Part shown: one piece after another, positions 1 through 5,943 of the stretch
Numbering within the stretch: the first letter of the stretch is position 1
Layout of the letters: every line of letters starts with the position of its first letter
Assembly (NCBI GenBank): GCA_002478045.1
Contig: DLLT01000038.1
Coordinates: 1 to 8,484, forward strand
DNA: 8,484 bases
Direction: 5' to 3'
From: Porphyromonadaceae bacterium UBA7555
Lineage (GTDB): Bacteria > Bacteroidota > Bacteroidia > Bacteroidales > Muribaculaceae
The notes under the pieces: generated by a model
What the model saw: the letters and a program-made list of their open reading frames with translations, nothing else
Database searches by the model: none
What the model was told of the DNA's origin: nothing
Program-made: the position numbers and the translations under genes

Positions 1-30
1 GTGTCGGGGGTGTCGGGGGTGTCGAGGGTG
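1..30. repeat. 9-base tandem repeat encoding Asp-Thr-Pro units
   Basis: Three head-to-tail copies of GTGTCGGGG are seen at 1-9, 10-18 and 19-27. The third has one change (GTGTCGAGG), and a further GTG starts a partial unit. On the minus strand the unit reads Asp-Thr-Pro in the frame of the divergent gene. The array continues past the left edge, so its copy number is unknown. A 9-base unit can gain or lose copies without shifting the frame. Confidence 0.75.
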
Positions 31-59
31 TTTTTCATGATGTCTTGTTTTGTGTTCAT
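1..59 (-). CDS. N-terminus of an unidentified divergent gene (runs off the left edge)
   Basis: The minus strand has an ATG at 57-59 that opens a frame with no stop to the edge of the window. It reads MNTKQDIMKNTLDTPDTPD, so only about 19 residues are visible. A second in-frame ATG at 36-38 is an alternative start. The main support for a real gene is the promoter upstream on the same strand (TTTG, 19 bases, TATCTTTG at 144-174), which would give a leader of roughly 75 bases, AT-rich and without Shine-Dalgarno as is usual in this phylum. The visible part is polar and has repeated Asp-Thr-Pro units; no domain, signal peptide or membrane segment can be judged. It is divergent from thrS and shares its control region. 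The function is unknown. Confidence 0.45.
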   Translation of the reverse strand, partial: MNTKQDIMKNTLDTPDTPD

Positions 60-132
60 GGTGTTGTGTGTTTTATAGATTGATAATTATTGGTAAATGA
101 CAGCTTTTGGGCGGCTGTAAAGCGCCGCAACA

Positions 133-164
133 TTTGTACGCCACAAAGATAGCGATTATTTTTG
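133..164 (+). promoter_or_regulatory. Bacteroidetes-type promoter, probably for thrS (P1)
   Basis: TTTG at 133-136, a 20-base spacer and TATTTTTG at 157-164 match the Bacteroides promoter consensus at all fixed positions. The start site would be near 169-172, giving a leader of about 230 bases before thrS. That start coincides with the left edge of the palindrome at 169-197, so the transcript would begin with a hairpin. The element overlaps the divergent promoter at 144-174. Confidence 0.65.
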
Positions 165-174
165 AGATAACAAA
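144..174 (-). promoter_or_regulatory. Bacteroidetes-type promoter for the divergent minus-strand gene
   Basis: Read on the minus strand, TTTG (171-174) is followed by a 19-base spacer and TATCTTTG (144-151). This matches the primary sigma factor consensus known in Bacteroides (TTTG at -33, TAnnTTTG at -7) at every fixed position. Transcription would start near 136-140 and run left into the gene at 59. The promoter occupies the same DNA as the plus-strand promoter at 133-164, so the two could not easily be bound at once. The minus leader would contain a small GCGGC/GCCGC hairpin (111-128). Confidence 0.7.
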
Positions 175-197
175 ATTTGTCGCATACAAATTTTGTT
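169..197. promoter_or_regulatory. Perfect 12+12 base palindrome, candidate operator or 5'-end hairpin
   Basis: The arm AACAAAATTTGT (169-180) is the exact reverse complement of ACAAATTTTGTT (186-197), with a 5-base spacer, CGCAT. It covers the -33 box of the minus promoter (171-174) and the expected start site of the plus promoter. That position suits a repressor site controlling both directions. If transcribed from P1 it would instead be a 5'-terminal RNA hairpin. No particular regulator family can be named from the sequence. Confidence 0.6.
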
Positions 198-282
198 GAT
201 ATATAAACCACAACCATAACATACCGCAAACGGCCGATGAAAATTTCCGTAATTTTAGCGGCTGAAATTCAAAGATTTTTAG

Positions 283-290
283 TAACTTTG
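283..290 (+). promoter_or_regulatory. Possible second thrS promoter (-7 box only)
   Basis: TAACTTTG matches the TAnnTTTG -7 consensus and lies about 110 bases before thrS. No TTTG is found 19-21 bases upstream, so only half of the promoter signature is present. A single 6-fixed-base match is expected by chance a couple of times per strand in a window of this size. If used, it would give a leader starting near the GC-rich hairpins at 301-356. Confidence 0.35.
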
Positions 291-300
291 CGGCGATTTT

Positions 301-356
301 GCACCGGCGCCCGCGGCGAAGGTGCTTTCGGTGTCGGCAGACACGTGCCGCGCACC
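301..356 (+). promoter_or_regulatory. GC-rich structured leader of thrS with competing hairpins
   Basis: GCACC at 301-305 can pair with GGTGC at 321-325, supported by an inner CGCC/GGCG stem (308-311 with 315-318). A second GCACC at 352-356 could take the same GGTGC, so the two folds exclude each other. Between them GTGTC (331-335) and GACAC (340-344) form a hairpin with a GGCA loop, and GTGC/GCAC (345-348 with 352-355) can form another. ThrRS is known in E. coli to repress its own mRNA through a tRNA-like leader. Whether that applies here is inference; no T-box motif is seen. Confidence 0.4.
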
Positions 357-399
357 GCCATAACTATGAGTATGTAAGTAATCATCGAGATATAACGAT

Positions 400-2337
400 A
401 TGATTAAAATCACATTCCCCGACAACAGCGTCAAAGAATACGCCAAAGGCACGACGCCGTTAGAAATAGCCAAGAGCATCAGCGAGCGCCTCGCCTCCGA
501 GGTGCTGGCCGCCACCGTCAACGACGAAGCATGGGATCTGACACGCCCCATAGAGAGCGATGCCACGCTCACGCTTCACAAATGGGACGACCCCGAAGCC
601 AAGCACGCATTCTGGCACACCAGTGCACACCTGCTGGCCGAAGCACTGCAAGACCTCTTCCCCGGCGTCAAGTTCGGCATCGGCCCGGCCATCGAGAACG
701 GCTTCTACTATGACATCGATCCCGCCGGCAATTCCATCACCGCCGCCGACTTCCCGCGCATCGAAGCCAAGATGCTCGAGCTGGCCCGCACCGGCAACCC
801 CGTAATACGCCGCGAAATCTCCAAAGCGGACGCCCTCAAATACTTCGGCGACCGAGGCGAGAAATACAAGTGCGAGCTCATCAACGAACTCGAAGACGGA
901 CACATCACCACATACACCCAAGGCACATTCACCGACCTGTGCCGCGGCCCGCACATCCCCACCGTAGCCCCCATCAAGGCGGTGAAAATCACCTCCCTGG
1001 CCGGCGCATACTGGCGCGGCGACGAAAAACGCGACCAGCTCACCCGCGTATACGGCATCTCATTCCCCAAGAAAAAGATGCTGGACGAATACCTCACGAT
1101 GGTCGAAGAAGCCAAGAAACGCGACCACCGCAAAATCGGCAAAGAACTCGAGCTGTTCACCTTCAGCGCCAACGTCGGCGCCGGACTGCCCCTATGGTTG
1201 CCCAAAGGCGCCGCACTGCGCGACCGCCTCGAGCAATTCCTCCGCCGCATCCAAAAGAAATACGGATACCAGCAGGTAATCACCCCCCATATCGGCAGCA
1301 AGATGCTGTACGTCACCTCCGGACACTACGCCAAGTACGGCAAGGACTCATTCCAGCCCATACACACCCCCGAAGAAGGCGAAGAGTATCTGCTCAAGCC
1401 CATGAACTGCCCCCACCACTGCGAAATCTTCCGCGCCTTCCCGCGCAGCTATCGCGAACTGCCCCTGCGTATCGCCGAATTCGGAACCGTATACCGCTAC
1501 GAGCAGTCGGGCGAACTCCACGGGCTGACCCGCGTACGCGGATTTACGCAAGACGATGCCCACATCTTCTGCGCCCCCGAGCAAATCAAAGACGAGTTCC
1601 TCAAAGTGATGGATATCATCTTCTACATCTTCAAGGCACTCAACTTCAACAACTACGAGGCACAAATCTCGCTACGCGACCCCAAGCACAAAGAAAAATA
1701 CATCGGCAGCGACGAAAACTGGCACTTGGCCGAAACCGCCATCATCGAAGCCTGCGAAGAAAAAGGCCTTAAGGCACGCAAAGAACTCGGCGAAGCCGCA
1801 TTCTACGGGCCCAAGCTCGACTTTATGGTCAAAGACGCCATAGGCCGCCGCTGGCAGCTCGGAACAATCCAGGTAGACTACAACCTGCCCGAACGCTTCG
1901 GCCTCGAATACACCGGCGCCGACAACCTCAAGCATCGTCCCGTGATGATACACCGCGCACCCTTCGGGTCGCTCGAACGCTTCGTGGCCGTGCTCCTGGA
2001 ACACACCGCCGGACACCTGCCCCTGTGGCTCGCCCCCGACCAGGTAGTCGTACTGCCCATCTCCGAGAAATTCAACGACTACGCCCACAAAGTCGCCGAC
2101 CAACTCGACCAAACCGACATCCGCACCATCGTCGACGACCGCAACGAGAAAATCGGCAAGAAAATTCGCGAAAACGAGCTCAAACGCATACCATACATGC
2201 TTATCGTAGGCGAGAAAGAGCAAGAAAACGGCGAAGTTTCGGTAAGAAAACAAGGTAAAGGCGACCAAGGTTCGATGAAAATTAGTACCTTTGCCGAGCA
2301 AATAGCACAAGACGTCAAGGACTCCGTAGGACATTAA
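400..2337 (+). CDS. thrS: Threonyl-tRNA synthetase (ThrRS)
   Basis: This class II aminoacyl-tRNA synthetase charges tRNA-Thr with threonine in the cytoplasm. The 645 residues match the usual length (E. coli 642). In order there is a TGS domain (about 1-62), the editing domain that removes mischarged serine (HxxxH at H73/H77, CRGPH at C181/H185), the catalytic core (about 245-540) and the C-terminal anticodon-binding domain (about 545-645). The zinc ligands that select threonine are visible as C337, H388 and H518. Motif 2 arginine is R366 in VYRYEQSG, and motif 3 arginine is R527 in FGSLERF. All catalytic, editing and metal residues are present. The ATG at 400 gives the standard N-terminus (MIKITFPDNS). 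There is no Shine-Dalgarno. It heads the translation cluster, with infC starting 62 bases downstream. Codons are strongly C-ending until the last 35 or so, which become AT-richer. Confidence 0.98.
   Translation: MIKITFPDNSVKEYAKGTTPLEIAKSISERLASEVLAATVNDEAWDLTRPIESDATLTLHKWDDPEAKHAFWHTSAHLLAEALQDLFPGVKFGIGPAIENGFYYDIDPAGNSITAADFPRIEAKMLELARTGNPVIRREISKADALKYFGDRGEKYKCELINELEDGHITTYTQGTFTDLCRGPHIPTVAPIKAVKITSLAGAYWRGDEKRDQLTRVYGISFPKKKMLDEYLTMVEEAKKRDHRKIGKELELFTFSANVGAGLPLWLPKGAALRDRLEQFLRRIQKKYGYQQVITPHIGSKMLYVTSGHYAKYGKDSFQPIHTPEEGEEYLLKPMNCPHHCEIFRAFPRSYRELPLRIAEFGTVYRYEQSGELHGLTRVRGFTQDDAHIFCAPEQIKDEFLKVMDIIFYIFKALNFNNYEAQISLRDPKHKEKYIGSDENWHLAETAIIEACEEKGLKARKELGEAAFYGPKLDFMVKDAIGRRWQLGTIQVDYNLPERFGLEYTGADNLKHRPVMIHRAPFGSLERFVAVLLEHTAGHLPLWLAPDQVVVLPISEKFNDYAHKVADQLDQTDIRTIVDDRNEKIGKKIRENELKRIPYMLIVGEKEQENGEVSVRKQGKGDQGSMKISTFAEQIAQDVKDSVGH
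2286..2293 (+). promoter_or_regulatory. Possible internal promoter for infC at the thrS 3' end (-7 box only)
   Basis: TACCTTTG fits TAnnTTTG and lies within the last codons of thrS, about 107 bases before the infC start. No TTTG stands at the right distance upstream, so this is weak alone. It falls in the stretch where thrS codon choice shifts from C-ending to AT-rich codons, which would fit a second signal embedded in the coding sequence. Confidence 0.25.
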
Positions 2338-2399
2338 AGCCCTGCGAAGCCTTTAACGCACACAATATTAACATAATACACAACATCTACACCCACTGA

Positions 2400-2993
2400 A
2401 TGGAGAAAAAACCCTATCATCCCGGCCCGCGGCCTCCGCGCCCCTCGGGCCCCCGTCCCCCAATGACGCGCCGCGGCGAAAAGCCCGCCAACCCCAACCT
2501 CATCAACGAACAAATTCGCGCACGCGAAGTACGTCTCGTAGGTGACAACGTCACTCCGGGTATATACTCCATTCACGACGCCCTACATCAGGCCGAAGAA
2601 CTCGAGCTGGACCTCGTGGAAATATCCCCGACTGCCGAGCCGCCGGTATGTAAGATACTTGACTACCAAAAGTACCTGTACCAGCAAAAGAAAAAGCAGA
2701 AGGAGATCAAAGCCAAGGCCACCAAAGTCGTCATCAAAGAAATACGATTCGGACCCCAGACAGACGACCACGACTACAACTTCAAGTTGCGCCACGCCAT
2801 AGGCTTCCTACAAGAAGGCGCCAAAGTCAAAGCCTACGTCTTCTTCAAAGGACGCTCGATTCTATTCAAGGAACAAGGCGAAGTACTGCTACTGCGCTTC
2901 GCCAACGACCTCGAAGAATACGGCAAAGTAGACCAAATGCCCCTTTTGGAAGGCAAACGCATGATTATCATGCTGTCTCCCAAGAAGAAATAA
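2400..2993 (+). CDS. infC: Translation initiation factor IF-3
   Basis: IF-3 binds the 30S subunit, keeps it apart from 50S and checks the initiator tRNA-start codon pairing. The N-terminal domain runs from about residue 33 (INEQIRAREVRLVG) to 100, with the family motif CKILDYQKYLYQQKK at 84-98. A Lys-rich linker leads into the C-terminal domain (about 108-195), which includes EIRFGPQTDDHDYNFK and FFKGR. The frame begins right after an in-frame TGA (2397-2399), so ATG 2400 is the earliest ATG. It adds 21 Pro/Arg-rich residues (two PP pairs, at 12-13 and 20-21) before M22. Starting at M22 (ATG 2463) would give 176 residues, nearer the usual size. The extension has C-ending codons like the rest of the gene, so I keep 2400. 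It sits between thrS and rpmI, the common bacterial order. Neither start has a Shine-Dalgarno. Confidence 0.95.
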   Translation: MEKKPYHPGPRPPRPSGPRPPMTRRGEKPANPNLINEQIRAREVRLVGDNVTPGIYSIHDALHQAEELELDLVEISPTAEPPVCKILDYQKYLYQQKKKQKEIKAKATKVVIKEIRFGPQTDDHDYNFKLRHAIGFLQEGAKVKAYVFFKGRSILFKEQGEVLLLRFANDLEEYGKVDQMPLLEGKRMIIMLSPKKK

Positions 2994-3023
2994 ACCACAC
3001 TATTAATAATTAAACAAAACAAC

Positions 3024-3221
3024 ATGCCCAAGATTAAGACTAACGCCGGTGCCAAAAAGAGGTTCGCCCTTACCGGCTCAGGAAAGATCAAAAGAAAACA
3101 TGCTTACAAGAGCCACATCTTGACCAAAAAGACCAAGAAGCAGAAACGCAACCTCACCCACTTCGGTTTGGTAGCCAAGACCGACGTCAACAACGTCAAA
3201 GCACTGCTGGCTCTCAAATAA
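3024..3221 (+). CDS. rpmI: 50S ribosomal protein L35 (bL35)
   Basis: This is a 65-residue basic protein of the large ribosomal subunit. It starts MPKIKTNAGAKKRF and continues with GSGKIKRKHAYKSHILTKK, the typical L35 signature of Lys/Arg-rich segments that contact 23S rRNA. Length matches the family (64-66). It begins 30 bases after infC in an A/T-rich spacer without Shine-Dalgarno. It is almost certainly cotranscribed with infC, and with rplT downstream despite the long gap. Confidence 0.97.
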   Translation: MPKIKTNAGAKKRFALTGSGKIKRKHAYKSHILTKKTKKQKRNLTHFGLVAKTDVNNVKALLALK

Positions 3222-3429
3222 GGAGCATCCAAAAACATCACGCGCCGCCGTCCCCCTCAGGCGTAACGCAGCATCGGCACCTAAGCATGGCCCTGCTCCG
3301 GAACACATCGCCAAGGCACACAACCGACGACGCAAAACCATCTCTTTTACACATTTACTAACCGAGTGCACAGCGTAACAATACACCAAGAGCAATACAA
3401 GCCGCTGTCATTCAAAACACCAAAAAGAA
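3222..3429 (+). other. 208-base gene-free spacer between rpmI and rplT
   Basis: The gap is long for two ribosomal genes normally transcribed together. No credible ORF is present (the longest ATG frame is 24 codons, 3287-3361), and no TAnnTTTG box or terminator is seen. GGAGCA directly after the rpmI stop (3222-3227) can pair with TGCTCC (3294-3299), closing a roughly 66-base loop with smaller GC-rich pairings such as CGCC/GGCG. L20 represses its own operon through mRNA structures in E. coli and Bacillus, so an L20-binding leader is a reasonable guess, but not shown by the sequence. Confidence 0.4.
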
Positions 3430-3780
3430 ATGCCAAGATCAGTAAACCACGTAGCATCTCGTGCTCGCCGTAAAAAAATCCTGAAACTTACACGCGGCTA
3501 CTTTGGCTGCCGCCGCAACGTCTGGACCGTCGCCAAAAACACCTGGGAAAAAGGTCTGACCTACGCTTACCGCGACCGTAAGCAAAAGAAACGCAACTTC
3601 CGCGCACTGTGGATCCAGCGTATCAACGCCGCCGCACGCGTCGAAGGCCTCAGCTACTCCCAGCTCATGGGCCTCATCCACAAGGCCGGCATCGAAATCA
3701 ACCGCAAAGTCCTCGCCGACCTCGCACTCAACAATCCCGCAGCCTTCAAGGCCGTTGTAGACAAAGTTCGCAACGCCTAA
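3430..3780 (+). CDS. rplT: 50S ribosomal protein L20 (bL20)
   Basis: L20 is needed early in assembly of the large ribosomal subunit, where it binds 23S rRNA; in other bacteria it also represses its own operon. The 116 residues match the family length. The basic N-terminal half (MPRSVNHVASRARRKKILKL, then GYFGCRRNVWTVAKN) is the extended rRNA-binding tail. The C-terminal globular part carries RDRKQKKRNFRALWIQRINAA and GLSYSQLMGL. The start ATG follows an A-rich stretch with no Shine-Dalgarno. It is the last gene of the cluster and is followed after 18 bases by a strong terminator. Confidence 0.97.
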   Translation: MPRSVNHVASRARRKKILKLTRGYFGCRRNVWTVAKNTWEKGLTYAYRDRKQKKRNFRALWIQRINAAARVEGLSYSQLMGLIHKAGIEINRKVLADLALNNPAAFKAVVDKVRNA

Positions 3781-3798
3781 GACCATAAGCGACACACA

Positions 3799-3847
3799 AA
3801 GCAGCGGCGCGACTCCCACCCCGGGATCGCGCCGCCGCTTCTTTATT
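3799..3847 (+). terminator. Rho-independent terminator after rplT (possibly bidirectional)
   Basis: The arms AAGCAGCGGCGCGA (3799-3812) and TCGCGCCGCCGCTT (3827-3840) pair over 14 bases with one A/C mismatch. Inside, TCCC (3814-3817) pairs with GGGA (3823-3826), leaving an ACCCC loop. The tail is CTTTATT. On the minus strand the same stem is followed by TTTGTGTG, so it may also stop transcripts arriving from the converging side. Confidence 0.85.
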
Positions 3848-3998
3848 CGCCTAAAACACGGGCAATAATCGTGCAAATCCGAGATGAACGCCGCCAAGTC
3901 ACTAAACGCCTTAATATATCAAAGTCCGAATGTGCTCATCTGCAATGACCTGTAGCCGTGAGCGTTAAGCTATATTCGGCTTATATCACCACAAGGCA

Positions 3999-4444
3999 TT
4001 ACCGGTGGAAGGAGTCCAGATAAGCCGGTGCTTCGGATGGGTCAATACGCGGACAATCAGCCAAGTCCGCGGGCAAATTCGTATCGGCATCGGCGACTAC
4101 CACGTCCACCCCACCCCAATGATAGCGAAGGTCGGCCAAGGCGCGCGAATACGCCCGAGCATCGCCACCGAAACACGGATAGCACCGCGCACCGCACCTC
4201 TGAGCCAATGTCGTGCCGCGCCGCCGCGCATCGCCCACGGCCGTAAAAGCCGTACGGCATCCTGCGCCACGGAACACGCGTACCGCTTCGGCCACCGCAT
4301 CATAATCCTCAGAAACGACAAACACACGCAGATGACACAAAGCCTCGCAGCCGAATGCCGCCGCAAGCGCGCATCGGCATTGCAGCGCCGCGGCGCCGGA
4401 CGTCCATGCTCCTCCATTTTACGTTCAAGGTAATTGTCTGCCAT
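3999..4444 (-). pseudogene. Frameshifted short-chain dehydrogenase-like gene fragment
   Basis: Two minus-strand frames together look like one gene. Frame A opens with ATG at 4442-4444 and reads MADNYLERKMEEH, followed by a Pro/Arg-rich stretch. Frame B, in another register, is open from 4418 to a TAA at 3999-4001. It reads LRVFVVSEDYDAVAEAVRVF, then GAGCRTAFTAVG, TLAQRCGARCYP and HWGGVDVVVADAD. Frame B follows the layout of an SDR Rossmann half: beta1-alpha, Gly-containing beta2, a helix, the acidic 'D' turn, and GGIDVLVNNAG seen here as GGVDVVVADAD. The TGxxxGxG cofactor motif is lost (SEDYDAVA). Joining A to B needs a -1 shift between about 4345 and 4390. The catalytic half with YxxxK is missing; only 150 bases remain before the terminator. 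Frame B has no ATG of its own (TTG at 4338-4340 is possible). The family call is by eye; an intact short gene with a sequencing error is the alternative. Confidence 0.5.
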
Positions 4445-4512
4445 ATTCCAATATCCAATAACATTTAATGACGCCTTACGCGCAAATGTCGCCGCATACG
4501 ACTTCGGGGGTT

Positions 4513-4577
4513 ACAATAAATGCGCATCGCGGACTTCACCGTCAGGCGCACTTGCGTCGCCTCGGAAATCCGCGATG
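4513..4577 (-). terminator. Probable terminator after tyrS
   Basis: On the minus strand CATCGCGGATTT (4577-4566) pairs with AAGTCCGCGATG (4536-4525) over 12 bases with one G-U pair. An inner AGGCG/CGCCT stem closes the loop. The hairpin starts 17 bases after the tyrS stop and is followed by CGCATTTATTG, a short T-rich tail. The tail is weaker than a model terminator because three GC bases intervene. Confidence 0.6.
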
Positions 4578-4594
4578 GCTGTATGCAGCTATGT

Positions 4595-5887
4595 TCAGCG
4601 AACTATCAGAAGGTGATAATTCTTCTTGCCGCGCTGTACCAGCATATACTTGCCGGCCAGCAGCATTTCGTCGGTGATAGGTGCATAGACATCGGCTACC
4701 TTTTCCTTGTTTATGGACACGCCGCCACCCTGAGCCAGCTTGCGCATCTCGCCCTTGCTGGCAAAGAAATGCGCCTCATCCACCAGGATATCAGCCAGTT
4801 TGGCGCCCACGGCCTGTTCGCGCGAAACTTCCATCGAGGGTACACCTTCCATCACTTCGAGCAGCATGGCTTCGTCGAGGTTGTGCAACGCCTCGGCCGT
4901 ATTGTTGCCGAAGAGTATCTTGGAGGCTTCGACAGCGGCTTCGTAATCTTCGGCCGAGTGTACCATCGTGGTTACCTCCTGAGCCAGACGCTTTTGCAGC
5001 GGACGTGCCCCGGGATTTTCCTGCTGTTGACGGCACAGGTCTTCGACTTCTTCCTGCGTCAGTGTGGTGAAAATCTTGATATACTTGGCTGCATCGTCAT
5101 CGCTGACATTGAGCCAGAATTGATAGAACTTATACGGCGAAGTGTAGCGGCGATCAAGCCAGACATTGCCGCTCTCGGTCTTGCCGAATTTGCCGCCATC
5201 GGCCTTCGTAATCAGCGGGCAAGTGATGGCCCACGCATCCTCGGCACCTTCGATACGGCGTATCAGCTCGGTACCCGTGGTCATATTGCCCCATTGGTCC
5301 GAGCCGCCCAGCTGCACCTTGCAGCCCAGAGTGCGGTACAGGTTGAGAAAGTCGTAGCCTTGCAGCAACTGATACGAGAACTCCGTGAAAGACATACCCT
5401 CGCGCGACTCGCCGCTCAGGCGCTTCTTGACGCTGTCCTTGGCCATCATGTAATTGACGGTAATGTGCTTGCCGATGTCGCGGATAAATTCGAGAAAACC
5501 GAATTTCTTCATCCAGTCGTAATTGTTGACCAGCACCGCGGCATTGGGCGCATCGCTGTCAAAATCGAGGAAATGCGACAGCTGTGCCTTGATGGCCTCC
5601 TGATTGTGGCGCAGGGTCTCCTCATCGATAAGTTTGCGCTCCTGGCTCTTCATACTCGGATCGCCGATCATACCGGTGGCGCCGCCTATCAGGGCCACCG
5701 GACGGTGTCCCGAGCGCTGGAAGTGACGTAACATCATCACGCCCACGAGGTGTCCTATATGCAACGAATCGGCTGTCGGGTCTATGCCCAAGTATGCCGT
5801 AGTCATTTCTTTGTTCAGCTGGTCTTCGACGCCGGGCATCATCGAGTGGATCATGCCTCGCCACGTCAATTCTTTGATAAAGTCCAT
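4595..5887 (-). CDS. tyrS: Tyrosyl-tRNA synthetase (TyrRS)
   Basis: This class I aminoacyl-tRNA synthetase charges tRNA-Tyr in the cytoplasm. The 430 residues have the bacterial layout. The Rossmann catalytic domain carries the HIGH motif exactly at 43-46 within GIDPTADSLHIGHL, then YQLLQGYD (172-179) and GGSDQWGN (194-201), which form the tyrosine and ATP site. The KMSKS loop appears as KFGKT (233-237), the form also found in E. coli TyrRS. The C-terminal part (about 360-425) has the S4-like RNA-binding domain. I place the start at the ATG at 5885-5887 (MDFIKELTWRGM), matching the family N-terminus. An in-frame ATG 60 bases further up would add an unrelated peptide and overlap the upstream stop codon. 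It lies 56 bases after the aminotransferase with no promoter signature between, so cotranscription is likely. Confidence 0.97.
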   Translation of the reverse strand: MDFIKELTWRGMIHSMMPGVEDQLNKEMTTAYLGIDPTADSLHIGHLVGVMMLRHFQRSGHRPVALIGGATGMIGDPSMKSQERKLIDEETLRHNQEAIKAQLSHFLDFDSDAPNAAVLVNNYDWMKKFGFLEFIRDIGKHITVNYMMAKDSVKKRLSGESREGMSFTEFSYQLLQGYDFLNLYRTLGCKVQLGGSDQWGNMTTGTELIRRIEGAEDAWAITCPLITKADGGKFGKTESGNVWLDRRYTSPYKFYQFWLNVSDDDAAKYIKIFTTLTQEEVEDLCRQQQENPGARPLQKRLAQEVTTMVHSAEDYEAAVEASKILFGNNTAEALHNLDEAMLLEVMEGVPSMEVSREQAVGAKLADILVDEAHFFASKGEMRKLAQGGGVSINKEKVADVYAPITDEMLLAGKYMLVQRGKKNYHLLIVR

Positions 5888-5943
5888 TGGTATATACTTG
5901 TATTTGATTATTTGCAATAAGTAAGTCGGGCAGATGCGATGCC

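Noticed and set aside
100..400. T-box riboswitch upstream of thrS
   Set aside because: No T-box consensus sequence and no antiterminator/terminator pair before thrS; T-boxes are also not typical of this phylum.
1672..2334. 220-codon minus-strand frame, and other long minus frames inside thrS
   Set aside because: Antisense shadows of thrS with low-complexity Val/Phe/Gly composition and no promoter or start context.
2334..2356. TTAAAG/CTTTAA inverted repeat after thrS as a terminator
   Set aside because: Only six weak A/T-rich pairs, no T tract, and infC follows directly in what is normally one operon.
3287..3361. 24-codon frame in the rpmI-rplT spacer
   Set aside because: Too short, without promoter, start context or recognisable sequence.
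3848..3998. Search for the missing catalytic half (YxxxK) of the dehydrogenase-like gene, or for another gene
   Set aside because: All frames are interrupted by stops and the 150 bases are too short. I see nothing supported there.
4520..5731. 403-codon open frame on the plus strand
   Set aside because: It lies antisense to tyrS, whose motifs are all intact. The frame is kept open by the high-GC codon bias of the real gene, and its protein shows no coherent domain.
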